A stretch of 64,000 nt of DNA. Origin: Kordia sp. SMS9 (GTDB taxonomy: Bacteria > Bacteroidota > Bacteroidia > Flavobacteriales > Flavobacteriaceae). Positions 52,155 to 60,226 of this stretch are shown here, in pieces. Below the pieces are notes generated by a model. The model saw nothing but the letters and a program-made list of their open reading frames with translations, made no database searches and had not been told where the DNA came from. The stretch spans positions 4,550,001 through 4,614,000 of the forward strand of contig NZ_CP031153.1 of assembly GCF_003352465.1 (NCBI RefSeq), in the 5' to 3' direction. How positions within the stretch are numbered: position 1 is the stretch's first letter; the number at the start of each line of letters is the position of its first letter. The translations under genes and the position numbers were made by a program.

Positions 52155-53165
52155 TCACACTTTCGTGTAATTGTTTCCGTTAACAACCACAGGCAAGTAT
52201 TCGTGTTGGGCATTTTGCTTCATAATCGGTTGCATGACACATAAAACCGTTGTTTTCCCTTTGATGCGTAACGTATTGCCTCGCACTTTTGCCAACCATC
52301 TAAATTTTTTAATTGGAATATTAAATGCTTTGATTGTGCTTAGTAACTGTTCATCTTCGGAAATCCAATCAATGATTTCTTGTGTGTTGTTGAAGTTTGG
52401 AATATCTTCTTTGGCTTCAAACTCAAATTCCCACTCTACAGGAATGTTGAAACGATAGGTATACAATTCACCAGGCAATTGTTCTGCACGCGTTTTTAAA
52501 ATAGTTTCCCAATCAACTTTTACATTTCGATATTTCTGTTGAAATTCCATCGCCAACGCTCTCGGTCCTGGCGAATGTGCCGTTGGATAATATCCATAAT
52601 AGGTTTTTGCCAAATAATGTCCCACATACTTTCCACCAAACACATTGAAATATTCAGAAGCGTATAACGGAATGTTTTTACCTGTTGTAAAAGCATTTTT
52701 TAAACTTTCCAATAATGCTGTATTAGTTCCTAAACCGCAGGAATGAAAAATGATTTTAGTGTCGTTTCGCAAGAAATTTTCAGCTAACGGAACAATTTCA
52801 CTGTTTTTAATCGCTACTTGTAGAGTTTCCATTGTAATTCGTTCACCATCACTTGTCGTTTTCATGGACAAACCGCGCCATGGATTGCTGTGACTTACAA
52901 TGTGAATGTCTCCATACACATTCGCATCATAATGCAAACGCAACCACGCTAAAATATCTACCAAACTCTGTGCTTCTTCCACTACTTGACAGTATTGATT
53001 GACAAAATAGTTTTTAGCGTTCGTATAATACGTATTGTCACCTTCATCAAAACCTGCAATAAACACTAATGGTTTCGGTTGCTTGTATGTTTGTAGTGCT
53101 GTTTCAGTTCCCGCGAAAGCGGAAACCGAACAACACCAAAACACTATAAAACAGATCTTCTTCAT
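52155..53165 (-). CDS. Exported protein with caspase-like His...Cys arrangement
   Basis: A 336-residue exported protein (signal peptide cut after SAFA). Residues 33-40 (LVFIAGFD) start an alpha/beta fold. His92 ends a hydrophobic strand (DIHIVSHSNPWRG) and Cys143 ends another (TKIIFHSCGLGTN), the layout of the catalytic dyad in caspase-fold peptidases such as gingipain- or DUF4347-type proteins. This is a resemblance I see, not a tested assignment; a lipase-like fold is an alternative. The ATG lies one base after the VIT/VWA stop, so both are one operon. Confidence 0.62.
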   Translation of the reverse strand: MKKICFIVFWCCSVSAFAGTETALQTYKQPKPLVFIAGFDEGDNTYYTNAKNYFVNQYCQVVEEAQSLVDILAWLRLHYDANVYGDIHIVSHSNPWRGLSMKTTSDGERITMETLQVAIKNSEIVPLAENFLRNDTKIIFHSCGLGTNTALLESLKNAFTTGKNIPLYASEYFNVFGGKYVGHYLAKTYYGYYPTAHSPGPRALAMEFQQKYRNVKVDWETILKTRAEQLPGELYTYRFNIPVEWEFEFEAKEDIPNFNNTQEIIDWISEDEQLLSTIKAFNIPIKKFRWLAKVRGNTLRIKGKTTVLCVMQPIMKQNAQHEYLPVVVNGNNYTKV

Positions 53166-53166
53166 C

Positions 53167-55326
53167 TTAGTTATTCTTTATGGTAATGGTTACTTTTTGT
53201 CCAAGACTAAACACTTCATTCACTTCCAATAAGTTGATTCGCTCCAACAAAACTTCATTCAAAATCCAACTGCCATTCACGAGAATTTCTACTTTTAATA
53301 TCGTGCCGTTTTTGGCAACTTGCACACGAATTCCATCATATTTTTTCAAGTACTTTGCTACGATTTTTGCATAGTTTTCACGGAACCAAGTCGTTGCTTT
53401 TTCATGCAAGTTTTTGTGATCATTTTTAGCCATTTTTGTACGTTTTTTTCGTTTGATAAACGTTTTCCCTTTAACAGAAGCTTCCGCGCCAACCGCACTA
53501 TTGTTGACATTTTTCGGCAATGGCAACGGTTGTTTTACAACTTTACGCTTGCCCTTTTTATTTACTACTTCGTTGTCAACTGCTACAAAAGAAGTGTATT
53601 GCGTTACCAAATTGTATTGCAAACCAAGCTTGATGACTTCTTGTTTTGTATTGTCGCCAAAGCGTCTTTTATAGTCGTCTAAACGTTCTATTTTTTTACG
53701 TGCCCATAAGTAGCGAAGTGCTTCGTTATCGGTACTCAACATACCATCCGATACCCGAAATTCCTTATGAAAAATGCCGTTTCCTGTCTGTCCGGTAACT
53801 GTCAACGTGCCTGTAGCATCGCCTCTGTATTTTCCGAAAACCAAAATCGGACGTGAGGCAAATACATCGGGAATGCTGCTTGGCGTGACATCATACGCAT
53901 CAAAACCTTCTGCTTTGATTCGAATTTGCGTCAGTAAAGGTGATTTGATATAATTTCTAAACTTTTCTGCTACTGTGTTCGCTTCATTCATCTGTGTCGC
54001 AATAAACGATTCGCTACTGCTAACTTTTGCCATGCCTTCCAACAAATATCTGTTGACACTTGAACCAATTCCGAACGTAAACACATTGGCTTGTCCCAAG
54101 TTTTTTTCAATCATTTCAAAAGCTTGTCGTTCCACACTTACATAACCGTCCGTAATCACTACCATAGATCGTGCGCTAGTTTTGTCCATTCGTGGCAACG
54201 CATACGCCGTTTTCAGTGCGTTGAGCAAATTGGTGCCACCACCACCACGCACATTGGTTAAAAAGTTGATGCCTTTTTGAATGTTTTCTTCTGTACACGT
54301 CAAAGGCTCGGTAGCCAATACGCGCGATCCGCCTGCAAAAAGTAAAATGTTGTATCGGTCGGTTTCTGGTAGATTGACCAATAAATTACGCAATAATTTT
54401 TTAGAAACTTCCATCGGATAACCGTTCATAGAACCCGAAACATCCACTACAAACAAATATTCTTTTGCCGTAGGTTTGAGTTGTACCGATGCTTTTGGCG
54501 GTTCCATCATGTAAGCGAAGAATTTTTCTCCGTCTTCTTCATAGAGTAATAATCCCGATTGAATTTCTTTGCCGCGCATTCCGTATTTTAAGATAAAATC
54601 GCGATTGGATGCATTTTTATTTTCAGCAGTTAACGAAACTTCGGCAATTTTAGTATTTGGATACTGAACTTTGATGTTGTGTGTTTGGGAAGAAACATCG
54701 GCAATCGGAATTCCTGAATTGATTTGGACGTTTAAGTCATACGCAAACGTATCTGCCACACCTTTTTTCGTGTATGGTTGATTGAACACTTTTTCGCCAG
54801 ATGTATTTTCACCTGTAAATCGCGGTCCCACTACATTGGGAAAGACAAATTCGTAACTTCCCGCCAAAGGCACCAGCATTTCTGTATAATATAGGTCAAT
54901 CGTAACTATGTCGTTTTGGATGATGTTTCCAACGTTCATTTGAAACACATTCGGACGATGTTGATCGAGTTTAGCAGCTCGTTTTCCTTCTTTGAGCGCT
55001 TTGTCATACACACGTTGTGCTTCTTGTTTTTCGTAGATTTTTGCGTTGATCGTACGATCGCCAATCGTCATTTGCATTTTGTGCACCGCAGCTTGGGTTG
55101 ACAATGGAAATACATATTTCGCTTCAATGGGAATGTTGCCTGTATTTTGATACGTTTGCGCAATGTGTACATGCGCAATGTTTCCTGAAATTTTTACCTC
55201 AACATTCGTTGATTTTAAAGGAATCACTGCATTTGGTGTCAATACTTCTAGGTATGGACTTTCGGTATTTTGCGCAAATCCGATACTGGAAATGAGCGCG
55301 ATAAAAAAGAGACAAATATGTTTCAT
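53167..55326 (-). CDS. VIT and von Willebrand A domain protein
   Basis: A 719-residue exported protein (start ATG 55326, signal peptide MKHICLFFIALISSIGFAQ; the earlier ATG at 55368 adds only 14 residues before it). An N-terminal VIT domain (VEVKISGNIAHVHIAQTYQN to DLYYTEMLVPLAG) is followed by a VWA domain with an intact MIDAS: DVSGSMNG, then VVITDGYVS. This is the layout of inter-alpha-trypsin-inhibitor heavy-chain-like bacterial proteins, which bind ligands or assemble complexes in the envelope. The last 80 residues are the domain shared with the 51.4-kb lipoprotein. Confidence 0.92.
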   Translation of the reverse strand: MKHICLFFIALISSIGFAQNTESPYLEVLTPNAVIPLKSTNVEVKISGNIAHVHIAQTYQNTGNIPIEAKYVFPLSTQAAVHKMQMTIGDRTINAKIYEKQEAQRVYDKALKEGKRAAKLDQHRPNVFQMNVGNIIQNDIVTIDLYYTEMLVPLAGSYEFVFPNVVGPRFTGENTSGEKVFNQPYTKKGVADTFAYDLNVQINSGIPIADVSSQTHNIKVQYPNTKIAEVSLTAENKNASNRDFILKYGMRGKEIQSGLLLYEEDGEKFFAYMMEPPKASVQLKPTAKEYLFVVDVSGSMNGYPMEVSKKLLRNLLVNLPETDRYNILLFAGGSRVLATEPLTCTEENIQKGINFLTNVRGGGGTNLLNALKTAYALPRMDKTSARSMVVITDGYVSVERQAFEMIEKNLGQANVFTFGIGSSVNRYLLEGMAKVSSSESFIATQMNEANTVAEKFRNYIKSPLLTQIRIKAEGFDAYDVTPSSIPDVFASRPILVFGKYRGDATGTLTVTGQTGNGIFHKEFRVSDGMLSTDNEALRYLWARKKIERLDDYKRRFGDNTKQEVIKLGLQYNLVTQYTSFVAVDNEVVNKKGKRKVVKQPLPLPKNVNNSAVGAEASVKGKTFIKRKKRTKMAKNDHKNLHEKATTWFRENYAKIVAKYLKKYDGIRVQVAKNGTILKVEILVNGSWILNEVLLERINLLEVNEVFSLGQKVTITIKNN

Positions 55327-55642
55327 AGGATTGAGATTTTGATAGTTTTTATTTGTTTGATGATTCAAATATCATATCAAAACCGCATAAAATTTGGTGT
55401 GTTTTAGTATTCGTTGTGGATGATCTAGAATTCGTTTTGAAACGTGTCCTATCTCACGGAAGTGAAAAAAATAAACAGCTAAAAGCGCATACTTTTTTTA
55501 AAAAATACCACGCTAACACCTTTACTTATACACGTGTTTTTACCTGATTTACAATACTTTGTAAGCTTTTTTTATTAATCAACTATTTTTTCTCCTATAT
55601 TTAATTCAAAGAAAACAACCACTAACCTTTAATATCCATCTT
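55327..55642. other. Divergent intergenic region of the VIT/VWA and CotH genes
   Basis: It holds the VIT/VWA operator and promoter (55366-55436). The rest, up to the CotH ATG at 55643, contains no ORF, terminator or RNA that I recognise. Confidence 0.5.
55366..55436 (-). promoter_or_regulatory. Promoter with paired 13-bp direct repeats (operator B)
   Basis: AACGAATTCTAGA (55424-55436) and AACGAATACTAAA (55403-55415) on the minus strand are identical to operator A and have the same 21-bp spacing. GATATTTGAA (box 55366-55373) follows, and the VIT/VWA ATG is at 55326. Leader lengths are also nearly equal at the two sites. Confidence 0.72.
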
Positions 55643-57301
55643 ATGAAACGTTCCTTTCTATACCTTTTTATAGCCAGTTTAAGTTTGAATATATCATGTA
55701 AAACGAATGTAGAACCCAAAGTATTATTTCAAACTACGTATAGTAGCGCAAAAGACTCGCTGACTATTATTGATGAAGAGAATGCCTTAGTCACGATTTC
55801 TTTGAACGATACCGATTCGTATTCGAAATATACTTATACCTTGAGTGATGAAAACGGAACTGTGCATACAAATGACACGCTTCCACTTTCCAAAGAGTTT
55901 TCTGTGGATGTAAAGAAAACAGCCAAATTTAAGAAATATTCCAATCAAGATGTAGACCTCAACGTGACGCTCATTGGTGATGGAGTTAGCAAAACGATTA
56001 CACGTGATATTGATTATCTATTTGACGCCACTTCGCCAATTCCGTATGTAGTGATACAAACCAAAACTGGTGAGTTTCCTGTTGATAGAACACGTTTAGA
56101 TGCGGACTTTGAATTTTATGATATTCCGATGAAAGATGGTTGGTATAGTATGACTGGTGATCATCAATCGGCATCAGGAACCATTCATGCAAGAGGACAA
56201 GGAAGTTTGGGATTCCCGAAAAAAAGTTTCTCATTAAATTTCGGAAAAGACAATCCGTTGTCTATTATGGGCATGCCCGATAGTCATAAATGGGTGATGA
56301 TTGCCAATTGGGTAGATACCTCTCAATTGTGTAATAAAGTTTCGTATGATTCGTATGCTGAAATGGGACATTACGGTCCGCAAAGCAGACATGTACAAGT
56401 GTTTTTGAATGGCGAATATTGGGGATTGTATACGTATGGAGAAAAGATACAACGTGGAAAAAATCATGTGAATACCGCGAAGAAAAGTGATGGTGGATTT
56501 ATTGTGAAAGAAGTAGATAATGCGCCTGATTTTACAACAATTACAGGAAGAACATTTCAGTATGAATATCCTGATAATGAAGAAGCAACAGACGAGCAAA
56601 AAGCACATATTCAAGAAACTATAAATTCATACGAAGTAAAGGTAAAGACTGGACAAGATTGGGAAGAAAGTGTCGCTGAGGAAGCTGAGATTGATTATTT
56701 TATCATGACTGATGTTTTTGCGAATCCAGATAGTTATTATAATGGTAAAAATGTATTCTATTTTTTGAATCTTGATAACAAGTTAGAACCTGTAATTTGG
56801 GACTTTATTTGGGCATTTGGAACACCGTATTATACCTGTAATAACAATAACCCTTGGTGTTATATTTATTCGCCAATTGGTGCTGCATATTGTCCTACTC
56901 CAAATTGCACTTGGGGAACAGCAAATTTAAAACCTCAAAGTGAGTTAATGTATGGCAATCCAAATTACGGCTATTCTGTAGGCTTTAATCGTTTTCAATT
57001 GATGAAATATTATATGAAAACAGCACAAAATGTGAACATGTTTAAAGATCGGTATTCCGATTGGCGAAATGGTACAAATGGAAAAAAGCCCGTACTATCT
57101 GATGCTAATATTTTAGGAAGAACGGATAAATTGATTGCGATTTTACGTTCTGGTGAAATTTATAAAAAAGATAGTATCCGCTGGTCTGTTGATCCTGATT
57201 TTAGCAATAGAGCGCGATTTTCTCCAGAAGACGTTCGTACTAAAATAAAAGAGCGATTGCAATTTATGGATGGAGTTGTGCCGAATTTGAAAGTACAGTG
57301 A
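55643..57301 (+). CDS. CotH-like kinase-fold lipoprotein
   Basis: A 552-residue lipoprotein (lipobox ISC) of the CotH family, a divergent protein-kinase fold first known from spore coats and also common in Bacteroidota envelopes. CotH features are IHARGQGSLGFPKKSFSLNF, HKWVMIANWVDTSQLCNKVS, FLNGEYWGLYTYGEKIQRGK, KKSDGGFIVKEVDN and, later, PVIWDFIWAFG. The N-terminal 120 residues look like a beta domain. Whether it phosphorylates partners is unknown. The gene stands alone. Confidence 0.87.
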   Translation: MKRSFLYLFIASLSLNISCKTNVEPKVLFQTTYSSAKDSLTIIDEENALVTISLNDTDSYSKYTYTLSDENGTVHTNDTLPLSKEFSVDVKKTAKFKKYSNQDVDLNVTLIGDGVSKTITRDIDYLFDATSPIPYVVIQTKTGEFPVDRTRLDADFEFYDIPMKDGWYSMTGDHQSASGTIHARGQGSLGFPKKSFSLNFGKDNPLSIMGMPDSHKWVMIANWVDTSQLCNKVSYDSYAEMGHYGPQSRHVQVFLNGEYWGLYTYGEKIQRGKNHVNTAKKSDGGFIVKEVDNAPDFTTITGRTFQYEYPDNEEATDEQKAHIQETINSYEVKVKTGQDWEESVAEEAEIDYFIMTDVFANPDSYYNGKNVFYFLNLDNKLEPVIWDFIWAFGTPYYTCNNNNPWCYIYSPIGAAYCPTPNCTWGTANLKPQSELMYGNPNYGYSVGFNRFQLMKYYMKTAQNVNMFKDRYSDWRNGTNGKKPVLSDANILGRTDKLIAILRSGEIYKKDSIRWSVDPDFSNRARFSPEDVRTKIKERLQFMDGVVPNLKVQ

Positions 57302-57370
57302 TCATAAAGTATGTATGTAAATCTTACATCACATCGAGTGCAATAGAGAAGCTAAAGGAAACTAAGACTT

Positions 57371-57401
57371 TAATTGAATCTCGACTGCGCTCGATTTGAC
57401 A
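57371..57401. repeat. Half-copy of the TCGAG palindromic repeat
   Basis: Thirty bases match the left arm of the 22045-22119 palindrome exactly in reverse complement (core TCTCGACTGCGCTCGA). A decayed partner arm (CATCGAGTGCAATAGAGAAG) lies about 30 bases upstream. Confidence 0.7.
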
Positions 57402-57493
57402 TTTTTGTCACAAAAGTTGATCATTAAATTTAAAAGAGTTTTATTTTTTAGTGAAAGAAGCCTTATTTTTACGGTGTAAACCTAAAAAAAACT

Positions 57494-58051
57494 ATGTCCA
57501 TACATTATAAATCTGCTTCAGCATCAAGAGTTTCCATTTCTGAATTGATGTTGCCCTCCTACTCAAATTTTAATGGAAAAATTCATGGTGGTTATATTCT
57601 TTCATTATTAGATCAAATTGCATTTGCCTGTGCTTCCAAACATTCAAGAGCGTATTGTGTAACAGCTTCTGTAGATACGGTTGATTTTCTAAATCCGATT
57701 GAAGTGGGCGAATTGGTCACGATGCGCGCTTCTATCAATTATGTGGGCCGAACTTCGATGGTAGTTGGCATTCGCGTGGAAGCGGAAAATATTCAAACTG
57801 GCGTAGTAAAACATTGTAATTCATCCTATTTTACCATGGTTGCCCGTGATGATGATGGAAAGAGCGTAGAAGTTGACGGTTTAATTTTGGAAAATACAAC
57901 AGAGATCAAACGCTTTTTAAAAGCCGTAAAACGTATCGAAATGAAACGCCATCGCAAAGAAGAATTTGATCGTGCAGATTTTGTTCCAGAAGAGTACTTA
58001 GCAGATTTAAAAACGTATAAAGTGAAAATTACTTGCACGGATCAATTGTAG
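57494..58051 (+). CDS. Acyl-CoA thioesterase, hotdog fold
   Basis: A 185-residue cytoplasmic thioesterase of the YciA/BFIT-like hotdog group, which hydrolyses acyl-CoA to free acid and CoA. Visible are NFNGKIHGGYILSLLDQIAFACASKHS with the active-site Asp in LLDQ, then VTASVDTVDFLNPIEVGELV and RTSMVVGIRVEAEN. The last 45 residues are a charged extension common in Bacteroidota copies. It stands alone; the chain-length preference cannot be read from sequence. Confidence 0.93.
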   Translation: MSIHYKSASASRVSISELMLPSYSNFNGKIHGGYILSLLDQIAFACASKHSRAYCVTASVDTVDFLNPIEVGELVTMRASINYVGRTSMVVGIRVEAENIQTGVVKHCNSSYFTMVARDDDGKSVEVDGLILENTTEIKRFLKAVKRIEMKRHRKEEFDRADFVPEEYLADLKTYKVKITCTDQL

Positions 58052-58126
58052 TGGAATTGTGTGTTAGGTTGCTTTGCGCATTGTTCTTAGCTGTTGGCTG
58101 TTATTTAAATTTAGCATTTTAACTTT

Positions 58127-58151
58127 GTTATTTATTTATTTATTTATTTAT
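58127..58151. repeat. Tetranucleotide repeat (TTAT)n
   Basis: About six TTAT units, roughly 140 bases before the DUF3857 gene start. Tetranucleotide tracts can vary in length between strains. Confidence 0.6.
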
Positions 58152-58291
58152 GCGTTCTTAAATACATTTTACAAAACGTACCAGAAGCTAAAAGCCTAAA
58201 AACAAAGCTTTCCAACTATTATTCCCGTATTTTTTAACATTTTGAAAAAAAAACCTATTTTTATCGCATAATTAAAACCGATTACTCCTAC

Positions 58292-60217
58292 ATGAAGCTG
58301 AATTCATATTGCTGCTTACTCCTCGTATTGCTTGTAAGCGCTCAAGTCTATTCTCAAAAAAGAATTGATTCCACTCCAGAAGACATCCAAAAAGCAAAAA
58401 CACTCAAAGAAACGTATGAAGATGATGATGTGGTGTTGCTAGATGCTACCGAAGAAATCCAATTTGGTATTGACCGAAGAACTCAAAATGTGACCGTGAA
58501 GCAAAATCTCTCGGAACATTTAATAAACATTAGTTCGCGTTCAGATATTCAGAAGTATATTTTTTATGATAGCTTTTCTAGTATAGAGAAATTTCAATTA
58601 TCATTTCGCAATAAAAAGAAAGCCAATTTCTTGGTGCAAGATGATTTTTATCAAAGTGATGAAATGTTTTATCACGATGCACGCGTAAAGTATGTAAATG
58701 TTGATTTTCCAACGCAAGGCTATCGTTATTATTACAATTTAATCAAAAATTATAAAGACATTAAATACTTTACGTCCATCTACTTTAGTGGGCAACATCC
58801 TATTGTGGAAAAGAAAGTAAAATTGATTGTTCCTGATTGGTTAACACTTGAAATCAAAGAATTCAATTTTGAAGGCTACGATATTATCAAAGAGACCAAT
58901 CGTAATGAAAAATTAAAAGCAACAGAATATATTTTCACGATCAAAAATATGCCTTCCGATCCTAAAGAACTTAATATTTTAGGACCTTCTCACTCCAAAC
59001 CACATATCCTAATTCTGCCAAAGTCCTTTGAATTTCGCAAGAAAACACTCGCACTTTTTAACGAAACCAAAGATTTGTACAAATGGTATAAATCTCTGGT
59101 AGACAGCATGAATGAAAAGCCTGAAAGTTTACAAGCGAAGGTGAAAGAGTTGACAGAAAATGCTGCGACCGACGAAGAAAAGATTAAAAATATTTACTAT
59201 TGGGTACAAGACAACATTCGTTACATCGCTTTTGAAGATGGAATTGCAGGTTTTAAACCAGACGAATCTCAAAATGTATATAAAAAGAAATATGGCGATT
59301 GTAAAGGCATGGCAAATCTCATCAAACAAATGCTAGTTCTTGCTGGTTTTGACGCACGTTTAACCTGGATTGGCACGAAACGTATTGCGTATGATTATTC
59401 GATGCCAAATTTGTCAGTGGACAATCACATGATTTGCACGTTGATGATAGACGGAAAACGCTACTTTTTAGACGGAACCGAAAAATACAATCCGTTTGGT
59501 GAATATGCCGATCGCATTCAAGGAAGACCTGTGTTGATTGAAGATAATGACGCTTTTATCTTGGATAAAGTTCCTACTGCAACCGTTACGGACAATAAGG
59601 AAATGTATCATTCCAAATTAAAAATTGACAATGAAGCGCTAAAAGGTACCGTTACTAAAAAATTTACAGGCGAAAGCAGAGCTACCTTCTTATATGGATA
59701 TTATTCGATCGGAAATGATAAAAAAGAAGATGTATTGCTTAGTTTTTTAACCAAAGGCGATAAAAATTACATCATTGAAAATATTCAAAACTCAGATTTG
59801 AGCAATCGTGAAAAAGATGTGGAACTTTCGTATGATTTGGTATTGAAAAACAAAGTGACTTCGTTTGACAATGAAATTTACATCGACATTGATCACAATC
59901 AAGATTTGAAACAGTTAGATTTAACAGAGCGTAAAAATGATTATTCTTTCTCGTATAAGAAAAATATAGAAACCATTGTAGAATTGGACATTCCGGCTGG
60001 ATATAAAGTAAAAGAACTTCCGAAAGGATTCAAAGCTTCCACGGACGATTTTGAAGTTTCTATTGATTTTTCTGTTAAAGGAACTAAAATCATGTATCAT
60101 AAAAACTTCGAATTCAAAAATGCCGTCATTTCCAAAAAATACTTTACACAATGGAATGAAACGTTAAAAAAAATTCAAAATAGCTATCAAGAGCAGTTAA
60201 TCTTGGTAAAATCATAA
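58292..60217 (+). CDS. DUF3857 and transglutaminase-like exported protein
   Basis: A 641-residue exported protein (signal peptide MKLNSYCCLLLVLLVSAQVYS). A DUF3857 beta domain is followed by a transglutaminase-like cysteine-protease fold with a complete triad: Cys337 (YGDCKGMA), His379 (VDNHMI) and Asp394 (FLDGTEKY). A beta-rich end (DUF2569-like or similar) completes it. Such proteins sit in the periplasm; substrates are unknown. The next gene, 9 bases away, has the same layout without the Cys. Confidence 0.85.
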   Translation: MKLNSYCCLLLVLLVSAQVYSQKRIDSTPEDIQKAKTLKETYEDDDVVLLDATEEIQFGIDRRTQNVTVKQNLSEHLINISSRSDIQKYIFYDSFSSIEKFQLSFRNKKKANFLVQDDFYQSDEMFYHDARVKYVNVDFPTQGYRYYYNLIKNYKDIKYFTSIYFSGQHPIVEKKVKLIVPDWLTLEIKEFNFEGYDIIKETNRNEKLKATEYIFTIKNMPSDPKELNILGPSHSKPHILILPKSFEFRKKTLALFNETKDLYKWYKSLVDSMNEKPESLQAKVKELTENAATDEEKIKNIYYWVQDNIRYIAFEDGIAGFKPDESQNVYKKKYGDCKGMANLIKQMLVLAGFDARLTWIGTKRIAYDYSMPNLSVDNHMICTLMIDGKRYFLDGTEKYNPFGEYADRIQGRPVLIEDNDAFILDKVPTATVTDNKEMYHSKLKIDNEALKGTVTKKFTGESRATFLYGYYSIGNDKKEDVLLSFLTKGDKNYIIENIQNSDLSNREKDVELSYDLVLKNKVTSFDNEIYIDIDHNQDLKQLDLTERKNDYSFSYKKNIETIVELDIPAGYKVKELPKGFKASTDDFEVSIDFSVKGTKIMYHKNFEFKNAVISKKYFTQWNETLKKIQNSYQEQLILVKS

Positions 60218-60226
60218 ATCAATACT

